Positions 44,117-52,933 of a stretch of 64,000 nt of DNA are shown in pieces. Both the position numbers and the translations under genes were made by a program. The DNA is taken from positions 19,538 through 83,537 of the forward strand of contig NZ_WWGX01000032.1 of the NCBI RefSeq assembly GCF_009862265.1, in the 5' to 3' direction. The DNA comes from Streptomyces sp. SID8352 (GTDB lineage Bacteria; Actinomycetota; Actinomycetes; Streptomycetales; Streptomycetaceae). Under the pieces are notes generated by a model. It was given only the letters and a program-made list of their open reading frames with translations. It did no database searches and was not told where the DNA came from. The number at the start of each line of letters is the position of its first letter. Position 1 is the stretch's first letter.

Positions 44117-45139
44117 TCAGCCCGTGACGGGCGCCGGACCCACCAGCTCGGTCAGCACGTCCTCCATCGTCACGAAACCCAGCACCGCGCCCGTCTCCCC
44201 GGTGACCGCCGCGAGGTGGCAGTCCTCGGCGCGCATGGCGGTGAGCGTGTCGTCGAGCGGCGTGTCGATGCGCACCCGGGTGATCCCGTGCACGGCGCCG
44301 CGCGGGAAGGGCCGGTCGCGCTCGGTGACGCCGAGCGTGTCCTTGATGTGCAGGTAGCCCAGCAGGGTGCCCTGGGGGCCGGTGACCGGGAAGCGGGAGT
44401 AGCCCGCCTCGGCGGCCACCCGCTCCAGCTCGGCCGGGGTGATCGTGTGGGCGACCGTGCGCATCCGGGGGATCGGGACGAGGATCTCGCCCACCGGACG
44501 GGTGCCCAGCTCCAGGGCGTCGCGCAGTCGCTCGCCGTCGCCCGGGGTGAGGAGTCCGGCCTCGCTGGCGTCGACCACCATGCGGGCGAGCTGGTCGTCG
44601 GTGAAGACGGCCCCGACCTCGTCCTTGGGCTCGACGCGCAGCAGCCGAAGCAGGCTGTTGGCGAAGGCGTTGATGCCGAAGACGACCGGCCGCAGCGCCC
44701 GGGTCAGGGCGACCAGCGGCGGGCCGAGGAGCAGCGCGGTGGTCGCCGGGGCGGCCAGCGCGAGGTTCTTCGGGATCATCTCGCCGATGAGCATGTGCAG
44801 ATAGGTCGCCAGGGCCAGGGCGATGGCGAAGGCCACCGGGTGGACCAGGCCCTGCGGCATCCGGACGGCCTCGAAGACCGGCTCCATCAGCCGCGCGATG
44901 GCCGGCTCCGCGACCGCGCCGAGCACCAGCGAGGAGACGGTGATGCCGAGCTGGGCGGTGGCCATCACGGCCGACAGGTGCTCCAGGCCCCACAGGGTCA
45001 TCCGGGCCCGCTTGTCGCCCTGGGCGGCGCGCGGCTCGACCTGGCTGCGCCGCACGGCGATCAGGGCGAACTCGGCGCCCACGAAGAAGGCGTTGGTCAG
45101 CAGGGTCAGCGCGCCGATCAGCAGGTTCACGGCGGTCAT
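44117..45139 (-). CDS. CNNM/CorC-type membrane protein (DUF21 + CBS), short
   Basis: 340 aa from ATG at 45139, ATGA overlap with the upstream paralogue. Residues 1-190 are the CNNM transmembrane domain (NLLIGALTLLTNAFFVGAEF, ITVSSLVLGAVAEPAIARLM, MLIGEMIPKNLALAAPATTA), then a CBS pair (VPIPRMRTVAHTITP, FPVTGPQGTLLGYLHIKDTL). No CorC_HlyC domain follows. The family handles Mg2+/Co2+ transport or sodium-driven Mg2+ exchange. Works probably as a pair with the longer paralogue. Confidence 0.94.
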   Translation of the reverse strand: MTAVNLLIGALTLLTNAFFVGAEFALIAVRRSQVEPRAAQGDKRARMTLWGLEHLSAVMATAQLGITVSSLVLGAVAEPAIARLMEPVFEAVRMPQGLVHPVAFAIALALATYLHMLIGEMIPKNLALAAPATTALLLGPPLVALTRALRPVVFGINAFANSLLRLLRVEPKDEVGAVFTDDQLARMVVDASEAGLLTPGDGERLRDALELGTRPVGEILVPIPRMRTVAHTITPAELERVAAEAGYSRFPVTGPQGTLLGYLHIKDTLGVTERDRPFPRGAVHGITRVRIDTPLDDTLTAMRAEDCHLAAVTGETGAVLGFVTMEDVLTELVGPAPVTG

Positions 45140-46512
45140 CGGACGGCCTCCGGCCGCAGCGGCGCCACCGGCGCGGCCACCGGCCCGGCCGGTTCCGCGG
45201 ACGCGGGCTCGGGGGCGGGGGCGGTGACCCGGACCCGGTCGGCACGGTGGTGGTCGACGTCGAGCACCTCCAGCCGCCAGCCGTCCAGCTCGACCGCGTC
45301 GCCGCGGGCGGGGATGCGCTTGAGGTGGGTGGCGAGCAGACCGGCCAGGGTCTCGTAGGGCCCGTCGGGGGCGGTGAGGCCGATCCGGGCGATCAGGTCG
45401 AGGCGCAGGGAGCCGTCGGCGTCCCAGGCGGCCCGGCCGTCCGCGGCGGCGGGGGCGGGCAGCAGGTCGGGGGTCTCGACGGGGTCGTGCTCGTCGCGGA
45501 CCTCGCCGACGACCTCCTCGACGATGTCCTCCACGGTCGCCACGCCCGCCGTGCCGCCGTACTCGTCGATGACGACGGCCATGGTGCGGGAGGCGCGCAT
45601 GCGCTCCAGCAGCCGGTCGGCGGGCAGGCTGTCCGGCACCAGGAGCGGCGCGGTGGCCAGGTCGGTGACCGGGGTCCCGGCGCGCAGCTCGGGCGCCAGG
45701 GCCAGGACGTGCCGGATGTGCACGGTGCCGATGACCTCGTCCAGGCTCCCCCGGTAGACGGGGAAGCGGGACAGGCCGGTGGCGTGGCTGAGGTTCGCGG
45801 CGTCGGCGGCGGTGGCGTGCGCCTCCAGGGCCTTGACGTCGACGCGGGGGGTCATCACGTTCTCGGCGGTCAGCTCGCTCAGGTGCAGGGTGCGCACGAA
45901 CAGCTCGGCCGAGTCCGCCTCCAGGGCCCCCTCGGCGGCCGAGTGGCGGGCGAGGGCGACCAGTTCCTCGGGGCTGCGGGCGGAGGCCAGCTCCTCGGCG
46001 GGCTCCAGGCCGAAGCGCCGGACGAACCGGTTCGCCGTGTCGTTGAGGTGGCGGATGAACGGGCCGAAGGCGGCGGTGAAGCCGCGCTGCGGCCCGGCGA
46101 CGACCTTCGCGACGGCCAGCGGCCGGGAGATTGCCCAGTTCTTGGGGACCAGCTCGCCCACGACCATCAGCACGACCGTGGACACGGCCACGCCGAGCAC
46201 GGTCGCCACCGTCCCGGCCGCGCCGCCCAGACCGGCCGAGGCCAGCGGGCCGCGCAGCAGCGCGGCGAGCGAGGGCTCGGCCAGCATGCCGATGACCAGG
46301 GAGGTCACGGTGATGCCGAGCTGGGCGCCGGAGAGCTGGAGGGTCAGCGCGCGCACGGCCCGCAGGGCACCGGCGGCGCCCCGCTCGCCGGACTCGGCGG
46401 CCCGTTCCAGGTCACCGCGCTCGACGGTGGTCAGGGAGAACTCGGCCGCGACGAAGACCGCGCAGGCCAGGGTGAGCAGAAGGGCGAGCAGGAGCAGCAG
46501 GATCTCGGTCAC
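45136..46512 (-). CDS. CNNM/CorC-type membrane protein (DUF21 + CBS + CorC_HlyC)
   Basis: 458 aa from GTG at 46512, inside a GTGA overlap with a 27-codon leader ORF. Transmembrane DUF21 at 1-190 (LLLLLALLLTLACAVFVAAE, GITVTSLVIGMLAEPSLAAL, LMVVGELVPKNWAISRPLAV), CBS pair at 205-325 (MTPRVDVKALEAHATAADAA, AVVIDEYGGTAGVATVEDIV) and CorC_HlyC at 350-430. Full-length member. Likely Mg2+ homeostasis. Confidence 0.95.
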   Translation of the reverse strand: MTEILLLLLALLLTLACAVFVAAEFSLTTVERGDLERAAESGERGAAGALRAVRALTLQLSGAQLGITVTSLVIGMLAEPSLAALLRGPLASAGLGGAAGTVATVLGVAVSTVVLMVVGELVPKNWAISRPLAVAKVVAGPQRGFTAAFGPFIRHLNDTANRFVRRFGLEPAEELASARSPEELVALARHSAAEGALEADSAELFVRTLHLSELTAENVMTPRVDVKALEAHATAADAANLSHATGLSRFPVYRGSLDEVIGTVHIRHVLALAPELRAGTPVTDLATAPLLVPDSLPADRLLERMRASRTMAVVIDEYGGTAGVATVEDIVEEVVGEVRDEHDPVETPDLLPAPAAADGRAAWDADGSLRLDLIARIGLTAPDGPYETLAGLLATHLKRIPARGDAVELDGWRLEVLDVDHHRADRVRVTAPAPEPASAEPAGPVAAPVAPLRPEAVR

Positions 46513-46592
46513 CGCGCCGCTCCGCTTCCCTCACACGGGGACGGGGTCGGCTGCGGGCCTGCCGCGGCAGGGCCGGTACTAGGGGGCTCCAT
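46509..46592 (-). CDS. proline-rich leader peptide upstream of CNNM operon
   Basis: 27 codons from ATG at 46592; the TGA overlaps the GTG start of the CNNM gene. AAGGAG lies 12 nt upstream, a longish spacing. The peptide begins MEPPSTGPAAAGPQPTPSP and has 7 prolines. Leader ORFs rich in Pro codons control Mg2+ transporter operons in enterobacteria (mgtL, the mgtCBR leader). A similar role here is inference; it may also just provide translational coupling. Confidence 0.5.
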   Translation of the reverse strand: MEPPSTGPAAAGPQPTPSPCEGSGAAR

Positions 46593-46815
46593 TACGGAAC
46601 GGGACTCCTTAACGGGGTCGGCGGGCGCCGGTACCAGCCGGGCGCCCTGGGTTTCCCCACCATGGTAAAGGACGAGCAAAGACCAGCGGGAGTGTCGCGC
46701 CCGCCTATGCTTCTCCTCGCCCGGGGAGAACGCCGGGGGGATTCCCGATGTTCCCCCCGCCGCCCGGGTGTTCCGCGCGTTGTCCCCCCACGAACGTGAA
46801 GGAGTGAACGCCTCG

Positions 46816-47817
46816 ATGGTGTTCAAGCGGCTGCTCGGTTCCCTCGGCGTGGGCGGGCCCACGGTCGACACGGTGCTCGACCCGGGCCCCGTCCTGCCGG
46901 GCGGGACGCTGTCGGGCCGGGTCGAGCTGGTGGGCGGCGGCGCCGCCTTCGACATCGAGCACCTCGGGCTGGAGCTGGTCGCCCGGGTCGAGGCGGAGCA
47001 CGAGGACGGGGAGGGCGAGGGCGTCGTCGCCTTCGACCGGCACACCGTCGGCGGGGGCTTCCGGCTCGGCGCGGAGGAGCGGATCTCGGTGCCGTTCTCG
47101 GTGCCGCTGCCCTGGGAGACCCCGGTGACCGAGCTGCACGGGCAGGCGCTCGGCATCGTGCTCGGCGTCCGCACCGAGGCGGCCGTCGCCGGCGCCCGCG
47201 ACCGGGGCGACCTGGACCCGCTCACCGTGGCCCCGCTGCCCGCGCAGGAGGCGGTCCTGGAGGCGTTCGGGCGGCTCGGCTTCGGCTTCCGCTCCGCCGA
47301 CCTGGAGTACGGGCGGATCGGCGGCACCGGCCAGCAGCTCCCGTTCTACCAGGAGATCGAGCTGACCCCGCCGCCCCACTACGCCCACCAGGTCAACGAG
47401 ATCGAGCTGACCTTCCTGGCCGTGCCGGGCGCCCTGGAGGTGGTCCTGGAGGCGGACAAGCGCGGCGGGCTGTTCTCCGACGGCCACGACGCGCTCAGCC
47501 GCTTCACCGTCCCGCACGACGGGGCGGGCGCCCAGGACTGGACCGGCCTGGTCGACGGCTGGGTCCGCCAGTTGGTCGAGCACCGCGCCTCCTACGGCTC
47601 GCACGCCGTCTACGGCCACGACGGCCACCACGGCGAGGGCCACCACGAGGGCGGCCACGGCGGTTCCCACGGCGGCCCCGGCATCGGCACCGCCGTCGCG
47701 GCGGGCGCGGCGGGGCTCGCGGTCGGCGTGGTCGGCGGGATGGTGGCAGCCGAGGTCGTCGACGAGATCGGGGACTTCTTCGAGGGCGACGAGGAGGACG
47801 ACGCGGGGGAGGAGTGA
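46816..47817 (+). CDS. Spo0M-family sporulation-control protein
   Basis: 333 aa from ATG at 46816, AGGAG 11 nt upstream. The N-terminus MVFKRLLGSLGVGGPTVDTV and arrestin-like double beta-sandwich (SGRVELVGGGAAFDIEHLGL, GGGFRLGAEERISVPFSVPL, PFYQEIELTPPPHYAHQV) identify Spo0M. C-terminal third has a His/Gly-rich run (GHDGHHGEGHHEGGHGGSHG), a hydrophobic Ala/Gly segment and an acidic tail. Spo0M in Bacillus affects sporulation; in Streptomyces its role is open. The His-rich run could bind metal. Confidence 0.93.
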   Translation: MVFKRLLGSLGVGGPTVDTVLDPGPVLPGGTLSGRVELVGGGAAFDIEHLGLELVARVEAEHEDGEGEGVVAFDRHTVGGGFRLGAEERISVPFSVPLPWETPVTELHGQALGIVLGVRTEAAVAGARDRGDLDPLTVAPLPAQEAVLEAFGRLGFGFRSADLEYGRIGGTGQQLPFYQEIELTPPPHYAHQVNEIELTFLAVPGALEVVLEADKRGGLFSDGHDALSRFTVPHDGAGAQDWTGLVDGWVRQLVEHRASYGSHAVYGHDGHHGEGHHEGGHGGSHGGPGIGTAVAAGAAGLAVGVVGGMVAAEVVDEIGDFFEGDEEDDAGEE

Positions 47818-47833
47818 ACCCGGCCTGGTAACT

Positions 47834-47849
47834 TCTACATCGCTGTAGA
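47834..47849. promoter_or_regulatory. inverted repeat upstream of the TerB-like gene
   Basis: TCTACA-TCGC-TGTAGA, 6-bp arms, 57 bp before the ATG at 47907 in a relatively AT-rich spacer. Could be an operator; no known regulator fits. Confidence 0.45.
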
Positions 47850-47906
47850 CCAACGCCGTTGTCCAACGCCGTGGACCGGCCGGCCGACGATCCGTACGGA
47901 GTTCTC

Positions 47907-48362
47907 ATGGCCCTGTGGGACCGCTTCAAGGAATCCGCGTCGCAGATGCAGACGCAGCTCATCGCGAAGAAGAACGACCTCAAGAGCGGCGCGTTCCGCG
48001 ACGCGAGCATGGCGATGTGCGCGCTGGTCGCCGCCGCCGACGGTTCGGTCGACCCCGCCGAGCGGCAGCGGGTGGCCCAGCTCATCGCGACCAACGACGT
48101 GCTGCAGAACTTCCCCGCGGACGACCTGCGGCGCCGCTTCGAGGACAACCTGAACAAGCTGACGGCGGACTTCGCCCTCGGCAAGGTCGGCGTCCTCCAG
48201 GAGGTCGCCAAGGCGAAGAAGAAGCCGGCCGAGGCGCGCGCCGTCGTCCAGATCGGCATCGTCATCGGCGGCGCCGACGGCCACTTCGACCAGGACGAGC
48301 GCGCCGTGGTCCGCGAGGCCTGCTACGCCCTGGACCTGCCGCCGCACGAGTTCGACCTCTGA
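47907..48362 (+). CDS. TerB-family tellurite-resistance-like protein
   Basis: 151 aa from ATG at 47907. Helical TerB fold with two repeats of the acidic signature: AMCALVAAADGSVDPAERQR and IVIGGADGHFDQDERAVVRE. Cytoplasmic, acidic metal-binding candidates (D/E). Usual length. Stands between Spo0M and a TatA-like gene, all on the plus strand. Confidence 0.95.
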   Translation: MALWDRFKESASQMQTQLIAKKNDLKSGAFRDASMAMCALVAAADGSVDPAERQRVAQLIATNDVLQNFPADDLRRRFEDNLNKLTADFALGKVGVLQEVAKAKKKPAEARAVVQIGIVIGGADGHFDQDERAVVREACYALDLPPHEFDL

Positions 48363-48516
48363 CCGGGACCGGCCCCGGCCCCGGACCGCACCCCGGACCG
48401 CACCCCGGGCAGGGACCGCGAACGGGTCCGGGATCGACCGTCCGTCCCGTTCTGCCGTACATTCCGTCCGGGCCCGCACCCCGCGGGCCCCGACCGCATG
48501 CCACCAGGGGGGCACC

Positions 48517-48759
48517 GTGTTCGGACTGAGCGAGCTGGCGATGATCCTGCTCGTCGTCGTAGTCGTCCTCGCCGTCAAGAAGCTGCCCGAACTGACCCGT
48601 TCCGCGGGCAAGTCGGCGCGCATCCTCAAGGCCGAGGCCCGCGCGGCCAAGGAGCAGGACCGGCCGGCCCCCGAGCAGTTGTCCGGGGAGCCGCGCGTGA
48701 TCCGCGGCGAGGCCGTCCGGCGCGACGAGACCGGCCACCGCGCCGACGGCGCGGCGTAG
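48517..48759 (+). CDS. TatA/E-like twin-arginine translocase component
   Basis: 80 aa from GTG at 48517 with AGGGGGG upstream. Typical TatA start FGLSELAMILLVVVVVLAVK, the hinge KKLPELTRSAGKSARILKAE and a charged, disordered tail. One membrane helix plus amphipathic helix. It lies apart from any tatC, so it is probably an extra paralogue rather than the main TatA. Confidence 0.93.
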   Translation: MFGLSELAMILLVVVVVLAVKKLPELTRSAGKSARILKAEARAAKEQDRPAPEQLSGEPRVIRGEAVRRDETGHRADGAA

Positions 48760-49393
48760 CACCCGCCGGGAACCGGGCCGGGGGCCGCGGGCAGAGCCCC
48801 GCGCCTCCGGCCCGCGGCGGCGTACGCACCGACGACGCGCGGCGGCACCCGCACCCGCGCGGGCGCCCCGGCCACGCGAGGGCGCCACGCCGAGGACGGC
48901 GGCGATCCCGCACCGCACCGGCAACCCCGGCCACCGCGCGGCGCCGGTCGGCTCCGGGCCGGTGCGGGAGCAGGCCGGTCGGTGCCGGGCGGGTCAGTGC
49001 CGGGCCAGTGGGGCAGGACTCCCCGCCCGGCCCCGCACCGGGTCCGCACAGACCCGCGTCCGGACATCTCCGATCCGCGTCCGAACCTCTCGGACCCGCG
49101 CCCGAACCTCTCGGACCCGTCGTGGCCGCCACCCGCGCCCCGGCCGGCGGGGCCCCGCGACCGCCGCCACCCCCGACGCCCGTCGGCTCGGCCCCCACCC
49201 CGCCCCGGGGCCACCACGCCCAGGCCCGCCCCCGGCCCTGCTCCCCCGGGCCGCCGCACCCGGGGAAGACGCCGTGTCCCGCGCTCCGCCCGGACCGGCC
49301 GGCCACGGCCGAAAGGGATCTCCGGCACCGCACACTCAGGATCAAATCGGGCAATAAAGGACTCTTTGCGTCCTTTCGGGGGATACTTGGAGC
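48760..49393. other. intergenic region with 21-bp tandem repeats and a hairpin
   Basis: 634 bp. Three 21-bp units at 49051-49113 (consensus start GACCCGCGYCCGAACCTCTC). A hairpin AAAGGAC-N7-GTCCTTT at 49356-49376 lies 17 nt before the next ATG. Arg/Pro-rich frames on both strands show no coding bias. Confidence 0.7.
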
Positions 49394-49762
49394 ATGAGTA
49401 CGGCAATGTATGACCTGGCGGCCTCATCGGCCGCGCTGGGAACGACGGGCGCCTTCCTCATCGGCGGTCTGGTCGTCGTCTGCGCGCTGATCTGGGCCGT
49501 ACGCATCGGCATGCGCGTCATGGACCGGGAGCTGACCCGGCCGCGCGCCCAGGACCAGCCCCATCTGCCCCCCACCGGCGCCGTCGTGGAGGAACGGGAG
49601 GTGCGCGAACCCGACGTGGTCCGCGTCTCCTCCGGATCCACCCGGCTGATGCCGTACGAACTGCACCACTCGCCCAGCCGCCGCTCCCCCGACCAGCACC
49701 GGCCGCGCTGGGTGCCCGGCTCCAGCGGAGCCTTCGGCAGCGGCGGCCCCGGCCACGTCTGA
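49394..49762 (+). CDS. DUF6479-family membrane protein
   Basis: 122 aa from ATG at 49394 (TTGGAGC upstream). One membrane segment at 20-40 (AFLIGGLVVVCALIWAVRIG). Then a conserved-looking soluble tail with RPRAQDQPHLPPTGAVVEER, GSTRLMPYELHH and RPRWVPGSSGAFGSGGPG, as in DUF6479 proteins of Streptomyces. Function unknown. The hairpin just upstream may affect expression. Confidence 0.92.
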   Translation: MSTAMYDLAASSAALGTTGAFLIGGLVVVCALIWAVRIGMRVMDRELTRPRAQDQPHLPPTGAVVEEREVREPDVVRVSSGSTRLMPYELHHSPSRRSPDQHRPRWVPGSSGAFGSGGPGHV

Positions 49763-49770
49763 TCACCACC

Positions 49771-49800
49771 GGACCTCCCGGGCTGCGGTCCGGGAGGTCC
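49771..49800 (+). terminator. terminator hairpin after DUF6479 gene
   Basis: 11-bp stem GGACCTCCCGG/CCGGGAGGTCC with an 8-nt loop, 8 bp after the stop. Confidence 0.85.
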
Positions 49801-49873
49801 GGGCCTTCACTGGAGGTACCCGCGCGTCCGTCAGCGCGGGGCGACCCAGCGCGCGAGGCCCCCGGGAGGCGGC

Positions 49874-50377
49874 ATGGCCGGTCACCGCGGACGGAGCACG
49901 CTCGCCGCGGCGGTGCTGTCCGCCGCCGTCCTGACCGGCTGCTCCGGGAACGGCGGGGACTCCGGGCCGCCGCCCGACCCGGCCGAGTCGGCGGCGAGCC
50001 GCGCCGCGTCGGCCGCCTCCTCGCTGGCCTCCCGGGGCGCGGACGCCGTCGCCTCGGCCACGGCGGAGGCCGGGCGGTGGCTGGCGGACATCCGGCAGGG
50101 CGGCGACGCCCGCTCCGAGACCCGCACGGGCACCCCCGGCACCGACGGCGAGGGGCGCGCCACCGTGCCCGTCACCGTCCGCAACACCGCCGCCTCCGAG
50201 AAGTCCTTCGCCGTCCAGGTCGACTTCACCGCCGCGGACGGCGGACGCCCCCTCGACACCGTCGTCGTGCTCGTCCACGACGTGCCAGCCGGGAAGAACG
50301 GCCGGGCCACCGCCCGCAGCACCCGCCCCCTCTCCGGCTCCGTGCGCGCCGACGTCGCCCGGGCGGTCCGCTACTGA
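49874..50377 (+). CDS. lipoprotein with FxLYD-like domain
   Basis: 167 aa from ATG at 49874 (GGAGGCGGC upstream). Signal and lipobox AAAVLSAAVLTGC, then a Ser/Ala-rich helix (40-75) and a beta-rich domain (80-167) with TVPVTVRNTAASEKSFAVQV, DFTAADGGRPLDTVVVLVHD and GKNGRATARSTRPL. The last part resembles the FxLYD/Ig-like extracellular modules of actinobacterial lipoproteins. Usual length; no partner nearby. Confidence 0.85.
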   Translation: MAGHRGRSTLAAAVLSAAVLTGCSGNGGDSGPPPDPAESAASRAASAASSLASRGADAVASATAEAGRWLADIRQGGDARSETRTGTPGTDGEGRATVPVTVRNTAASEKSFAVQVDFTAADGGRPLDTVVVLVHDVPAGKNGRATARSTRPLSGSVRADVARAVRY

Positions 50378-50652
50378 GCCATGGGCCGCCGGGCCGCTTC
50401 GGCGTGCGCGTCGGGGATGTCGTCGCTCGCGCGCAGGAGGGCGCCCGCCGCCCCGGCACGCCCCCGGGCACCGGCGGTCGTGCGCCGACGCCCCGCCGCC
50501 CGCGACGCGGTGCCGCCAGGCGGGCGGTGCTCCCCGGCCGGGTCACCCGGACGGTCCCGCTCACTGGTGGGGCGTTGGTGGCGGTGGTGCCGTGGGAGTG
50601 CTTGATCGTTCCGCGCGGCGCCCGTCGCACCGGCCGTCCCCAGGAGGCACCC

Positions 50653-51420
50653 TTGCCACGCCGTCTTCCGGTCGCCCGTCCACTGCTCGCCGTCCTGCTC
50701 GCGGCGGCGCTGTCGCCGGCGGCGGGCTGCGCCACCGGCGGCGGGGCGGCGCCGCGCCCGCGGCCCCCGGCGCCGAGCGTCCCGCCGGGCCCCGGGTCCC
50801 CGGCCGCGGCGGCGCCGTCGCCGCCCGCGCTCGGCCCGGACCAGGCACGGGACGCGCTGGTCACGGCGGACGACCTGGGAGAGCCCTGGGAGCCCACCAC
50901 GGGCGCCGCGACCTGGCGGGACGGCCTGCTCAAGGGCACCGCGGAGAACCCCGACTGCCGGCGACTGCTCGACGTCCTGTACACGGAGGAACTCTTCGGC
51001 CCCGAACCGCCCCGGGCGACGGCCGCGCTGGACGACCCGGTGGACGGCGGCCAACTGCACCACCGGATCGTCTCCGGCGCCCCGGCCGACCTGGACCGGG
51101 CGCTGGCCTGGCTGGCCGGGCTGCCGGAGACCTGCGGGCGGTTCCGCGCCACCACCGCGCACGGCGGCGCCCTCGATGTCCGGGTCGCCGCGCTCCGGCT
51201 GCCCGGGGCGGGGGACGCCCGGCAGGGGGTGCGGGTGACGGTGGGCGACGACTCCACCGTCCTCACCGTCGACCTCGCCGGGGCCCGGGTCGGCGGCGAC
51301 GCCCTCGGCCTCACCCACGGCGCCCTCGGCCCGGTCGACGGCGGCACCACGTGGACGGCGGTCGGGACGGGCGCCGACCGCCTGGCCCGGGCCCGCCGCC
51401 ACGGCCACACCAGCATCTGA
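50653..51420 (+). CDS. lipoprotein with PknH-like extracellular sensor domain
   Basis: 255 aa from TTG at 50653, chosen because CAGGAGG lies 6 nt upstream and no other start precedes the signal. Lipobox LLAAALSPAAGCA. After a Pro-rich linker, the domain at 65-255 has DDLGEPWEPTTGAATWRDGL, NPDCRRLLDVLYTEELFGPE and GLTHGALGPVDGGTTWTAVG, recalling the PknH-type sensor domain. Envelope-located; no kinase is adjacent. Confidence 0.85.
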   Translation: MPRRLPVARPLLAVLLAAALSPAAGCATGGGAAPRPRPPAPSVPPGPGSPAAAAPSPPALGPDQARDALVTADDLGEPWEPTTGAATWRDGLLKGTAENPDCRRLLDVLYTEELFGPEPPRATAALDDPVDGGQLHHRIVSGAPADLDRALAWLAGLPETCGRFRATTAHGGALDVRVAALRLPGAGDARQGVRVTVGDDSTVLTVDLAGARVGGDALGLTHGALGPVDGGTTWTAVGTGADRLARARRHGHTSI

Positions 51421-51859
51421 CGTCCGACGACGGAACGCGACGGCTGCCGCGGCGCCGGACCGCCGGGCGCACGAAGGTGTCCGGCCGAGGGGCCCCTGGC
51501 CCCCGGCCGGTCGACTGCCGCACAGGCGGTCCGCCGCACCCGTCCACCGCCGCACAGGCGGTCCGCCGCGCCCGTCCACCGCTGCACAGGTGGTCCGCCG
51601 CGCCGGTGGACGCGCCCGCCGGACGGCGGGATCGGGCCGTCGGCGAAAGGGAGCGTCGTCCTCCCCGGGCGCCCCTCCCGGCGACCGCCGGCCCCGCGCC
51701 CCGGCCGCCGCACCGAGCCCCCCGCGGGCCGGACCGTGCCGGAAAGGGGCGCTATACCTCCGGCCCGAGGCCTTTCGCCATGCCGCGTTTCTCACGTCGG
51801 CACCGCACACGTCCTGCGAAATCGGTGACTACGCTCGGATTTGGCACAGTTGGCAAGGA
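51421..51859. other. intergenic region upstream of the alcohol dehydrogenase gene
   Basis: 439 bp. Contains the 32-bp tandem repeats (listed separately) and a less GC-rich promoter-like stretch at 51750-51860 with GACTACGCT and TTGGCACAGTTGGCA. No gene. Confidence 0.6.
51515..51610. repeat. 32-bp tandem repeat, three copies
   Basis: Units at 51515-51546, 51547-51578 and 51579-51610 share CCGCACAGGCGGTCCGCCGC with a few substitutions in copy 3. Each holds an inner dyad GGCGGTCCGCC. Intergenic, directly contiguous without spacers. Confidence 0.9.
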
Positions 51860-52933
51860 ATGAGGACGGTGACCACCGTGAGCCGCACCATGCAGGCGTA
51901 CCGCATCCCCGAGTGGGAGCACCCCGCCGAAGTCGTCGAGGTCCCCGTGCCGGTGCCGGGGCCCGGTCAGGTCCTGGTGAAGGTGGCCGGATGCGGCCTG
52001 TGCCACTCCGACTTCACCATGCTGGCCATGCCCGCCGAGACCGGCCGCGCCATCGGCTGGAGCATGCCCTTCACCCTCGGCCACGAGACCGCCGGGCACA
52101 TCGCCGAACTCGGCCCCGGCGTCACCGGCTTCGCCCCCGGCGACGCGGTGGCGCTGGTCTCCCCCGCCTCCTGCGGCACCTGTTCCTTCTGCGTCCGGGG
52201 CCAGGACAACAACTGCCCCAACGCCCCCGCCGGGCGCGGCTTCGGACGGGACGGCGGGCTCGCCGAGTACGTCCTCGTCGACGACCCGCGCGGACTGCTG
52301 CCGCTGGGCGGCCTCGACCCGCGCACCGCCGGTCCGCTCACCGACGCCGGTGCCACCTCCTACCACGCCGTGCGCCGCGCCCTGCCCCGCGTCCGCCCCG
52401 GCGGCACCGCCGTCGTCATCGGCACGGGCGGCCTCGGCGCCTTCGCCGTGCAGTACCTGCGGCTGCTCACCGGCGCCGACGTGGTCGCCGTCGACACCGA
52501 CGCGGCCCGTCTGGAGGTGGCCCGCGAGCTGGGCGCGCACCACACGCTCGTGGGCACCGACGAGGAGACCGCCGGGCGGATCCGCGCCCTCACCGACGGG
52601 TACGGCGCGGACGCGGTGCTGGACTTCGTCGGCGTGGACGCCACCATCGCCACCGGCACCGCCGCCGTCCGCCCCGGGGGCGCCTACGGGCTCGTCGGCG
52701 CCGCCATGGGCCGCCTCCAGGCCCCCTGGTACGGCGGACTGCCCCGTGACGGCGAGGTCTTCACCTTCCAGGGCAGCGGTATCGCCGATGTGCGGGAGGT
52801 GCTGACGCTCGCCGGCAGCGGCCGGATCCGCAACAACGTCGACCTCTTCCCCTTCTCCCGGATCGAGGAGGCGTACGGGGCGCTGCGCGACGGGACCCTG
52901 CGCGGCCGGGCCGTCGTCACCTTCGACGACTGA
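51860..52933 (+). CDS. zinc-dependent NAD(P) alcohol dehydrogenase (MDR family)
   Basis: 357 aa from ATG at 51860; GTG at 51869 or 51878 are alternatives with better placed AAGGA/GAGGA sites. GroES-like domain with catalytic zinc ligands in AGCGLCHSDF and GHETAGHIAE, and a structural zinc loop CGTCSFCVRGQDNNC (four Cys). Rossmann motif VIGTGGLGAFAVQYL with AVDTDAARLEVARELGA, the acid after the second strand favouring NAD. Oxidises primary or secondary alcohols, or reduces aldehydes. No pathway neighbours. Confidence 0.93.
   Translation: MRTVTTVSRTMQAYRIPEWEHPAEVVEVPVPVPGPGQVLVKVAGCGLCHSDFTMLAMPAETGRAIGWSMPFTLGHETAGHIAELGPGVTGFAPGDAVALVSPASCGTCSFCVRGQDNNCPNAPAGRGFGRDGGLAEYVLVDDPRGLLPLGGLDPRTAGPLTDAGATSYHAVRRALPRVRPGGTAVVIGTGGLGAFAVQYLRLLTGADVVAVDTDAARLEVARELGAHHTLVGTDEETAGRIRALTDGYGADAVLDFVGVDATIATGTAAVRPGGAYGLVGAAMGRLQAPWYGGLPRDGEVFTFQGSGIADVREVLTLAGSGRIRNNVDLFPFSRIEEAYGALRDGTLRGRAVVTFDD

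Noticed and set aside
47834..47849. BlaI/CopY-type operator
   Set aside because: That family binds TACA-N2-TGTA; here the spacing is four bases and no BlaI-like regulator is nearby.
48982..49413. Plus-strand frame with DPRPNLS repeats
   Set aside because: The repeat comes from a 21-bp tandem DNA unit; the frame overlaps the DUF6479 start and lacks a ribosome site.
51515..51610. Possible CRISPR-like array
   Set aside because: The three 32-bp units are directly adjacent with no unique spacers, and no cas genes are present.
51846..51860. Sigma-54 style promoter (TTGGCAC...TTGGCA)
   Set aside because: Spacing does not fit the -24/-12 rule, and Streptomyces lack sigma-54.
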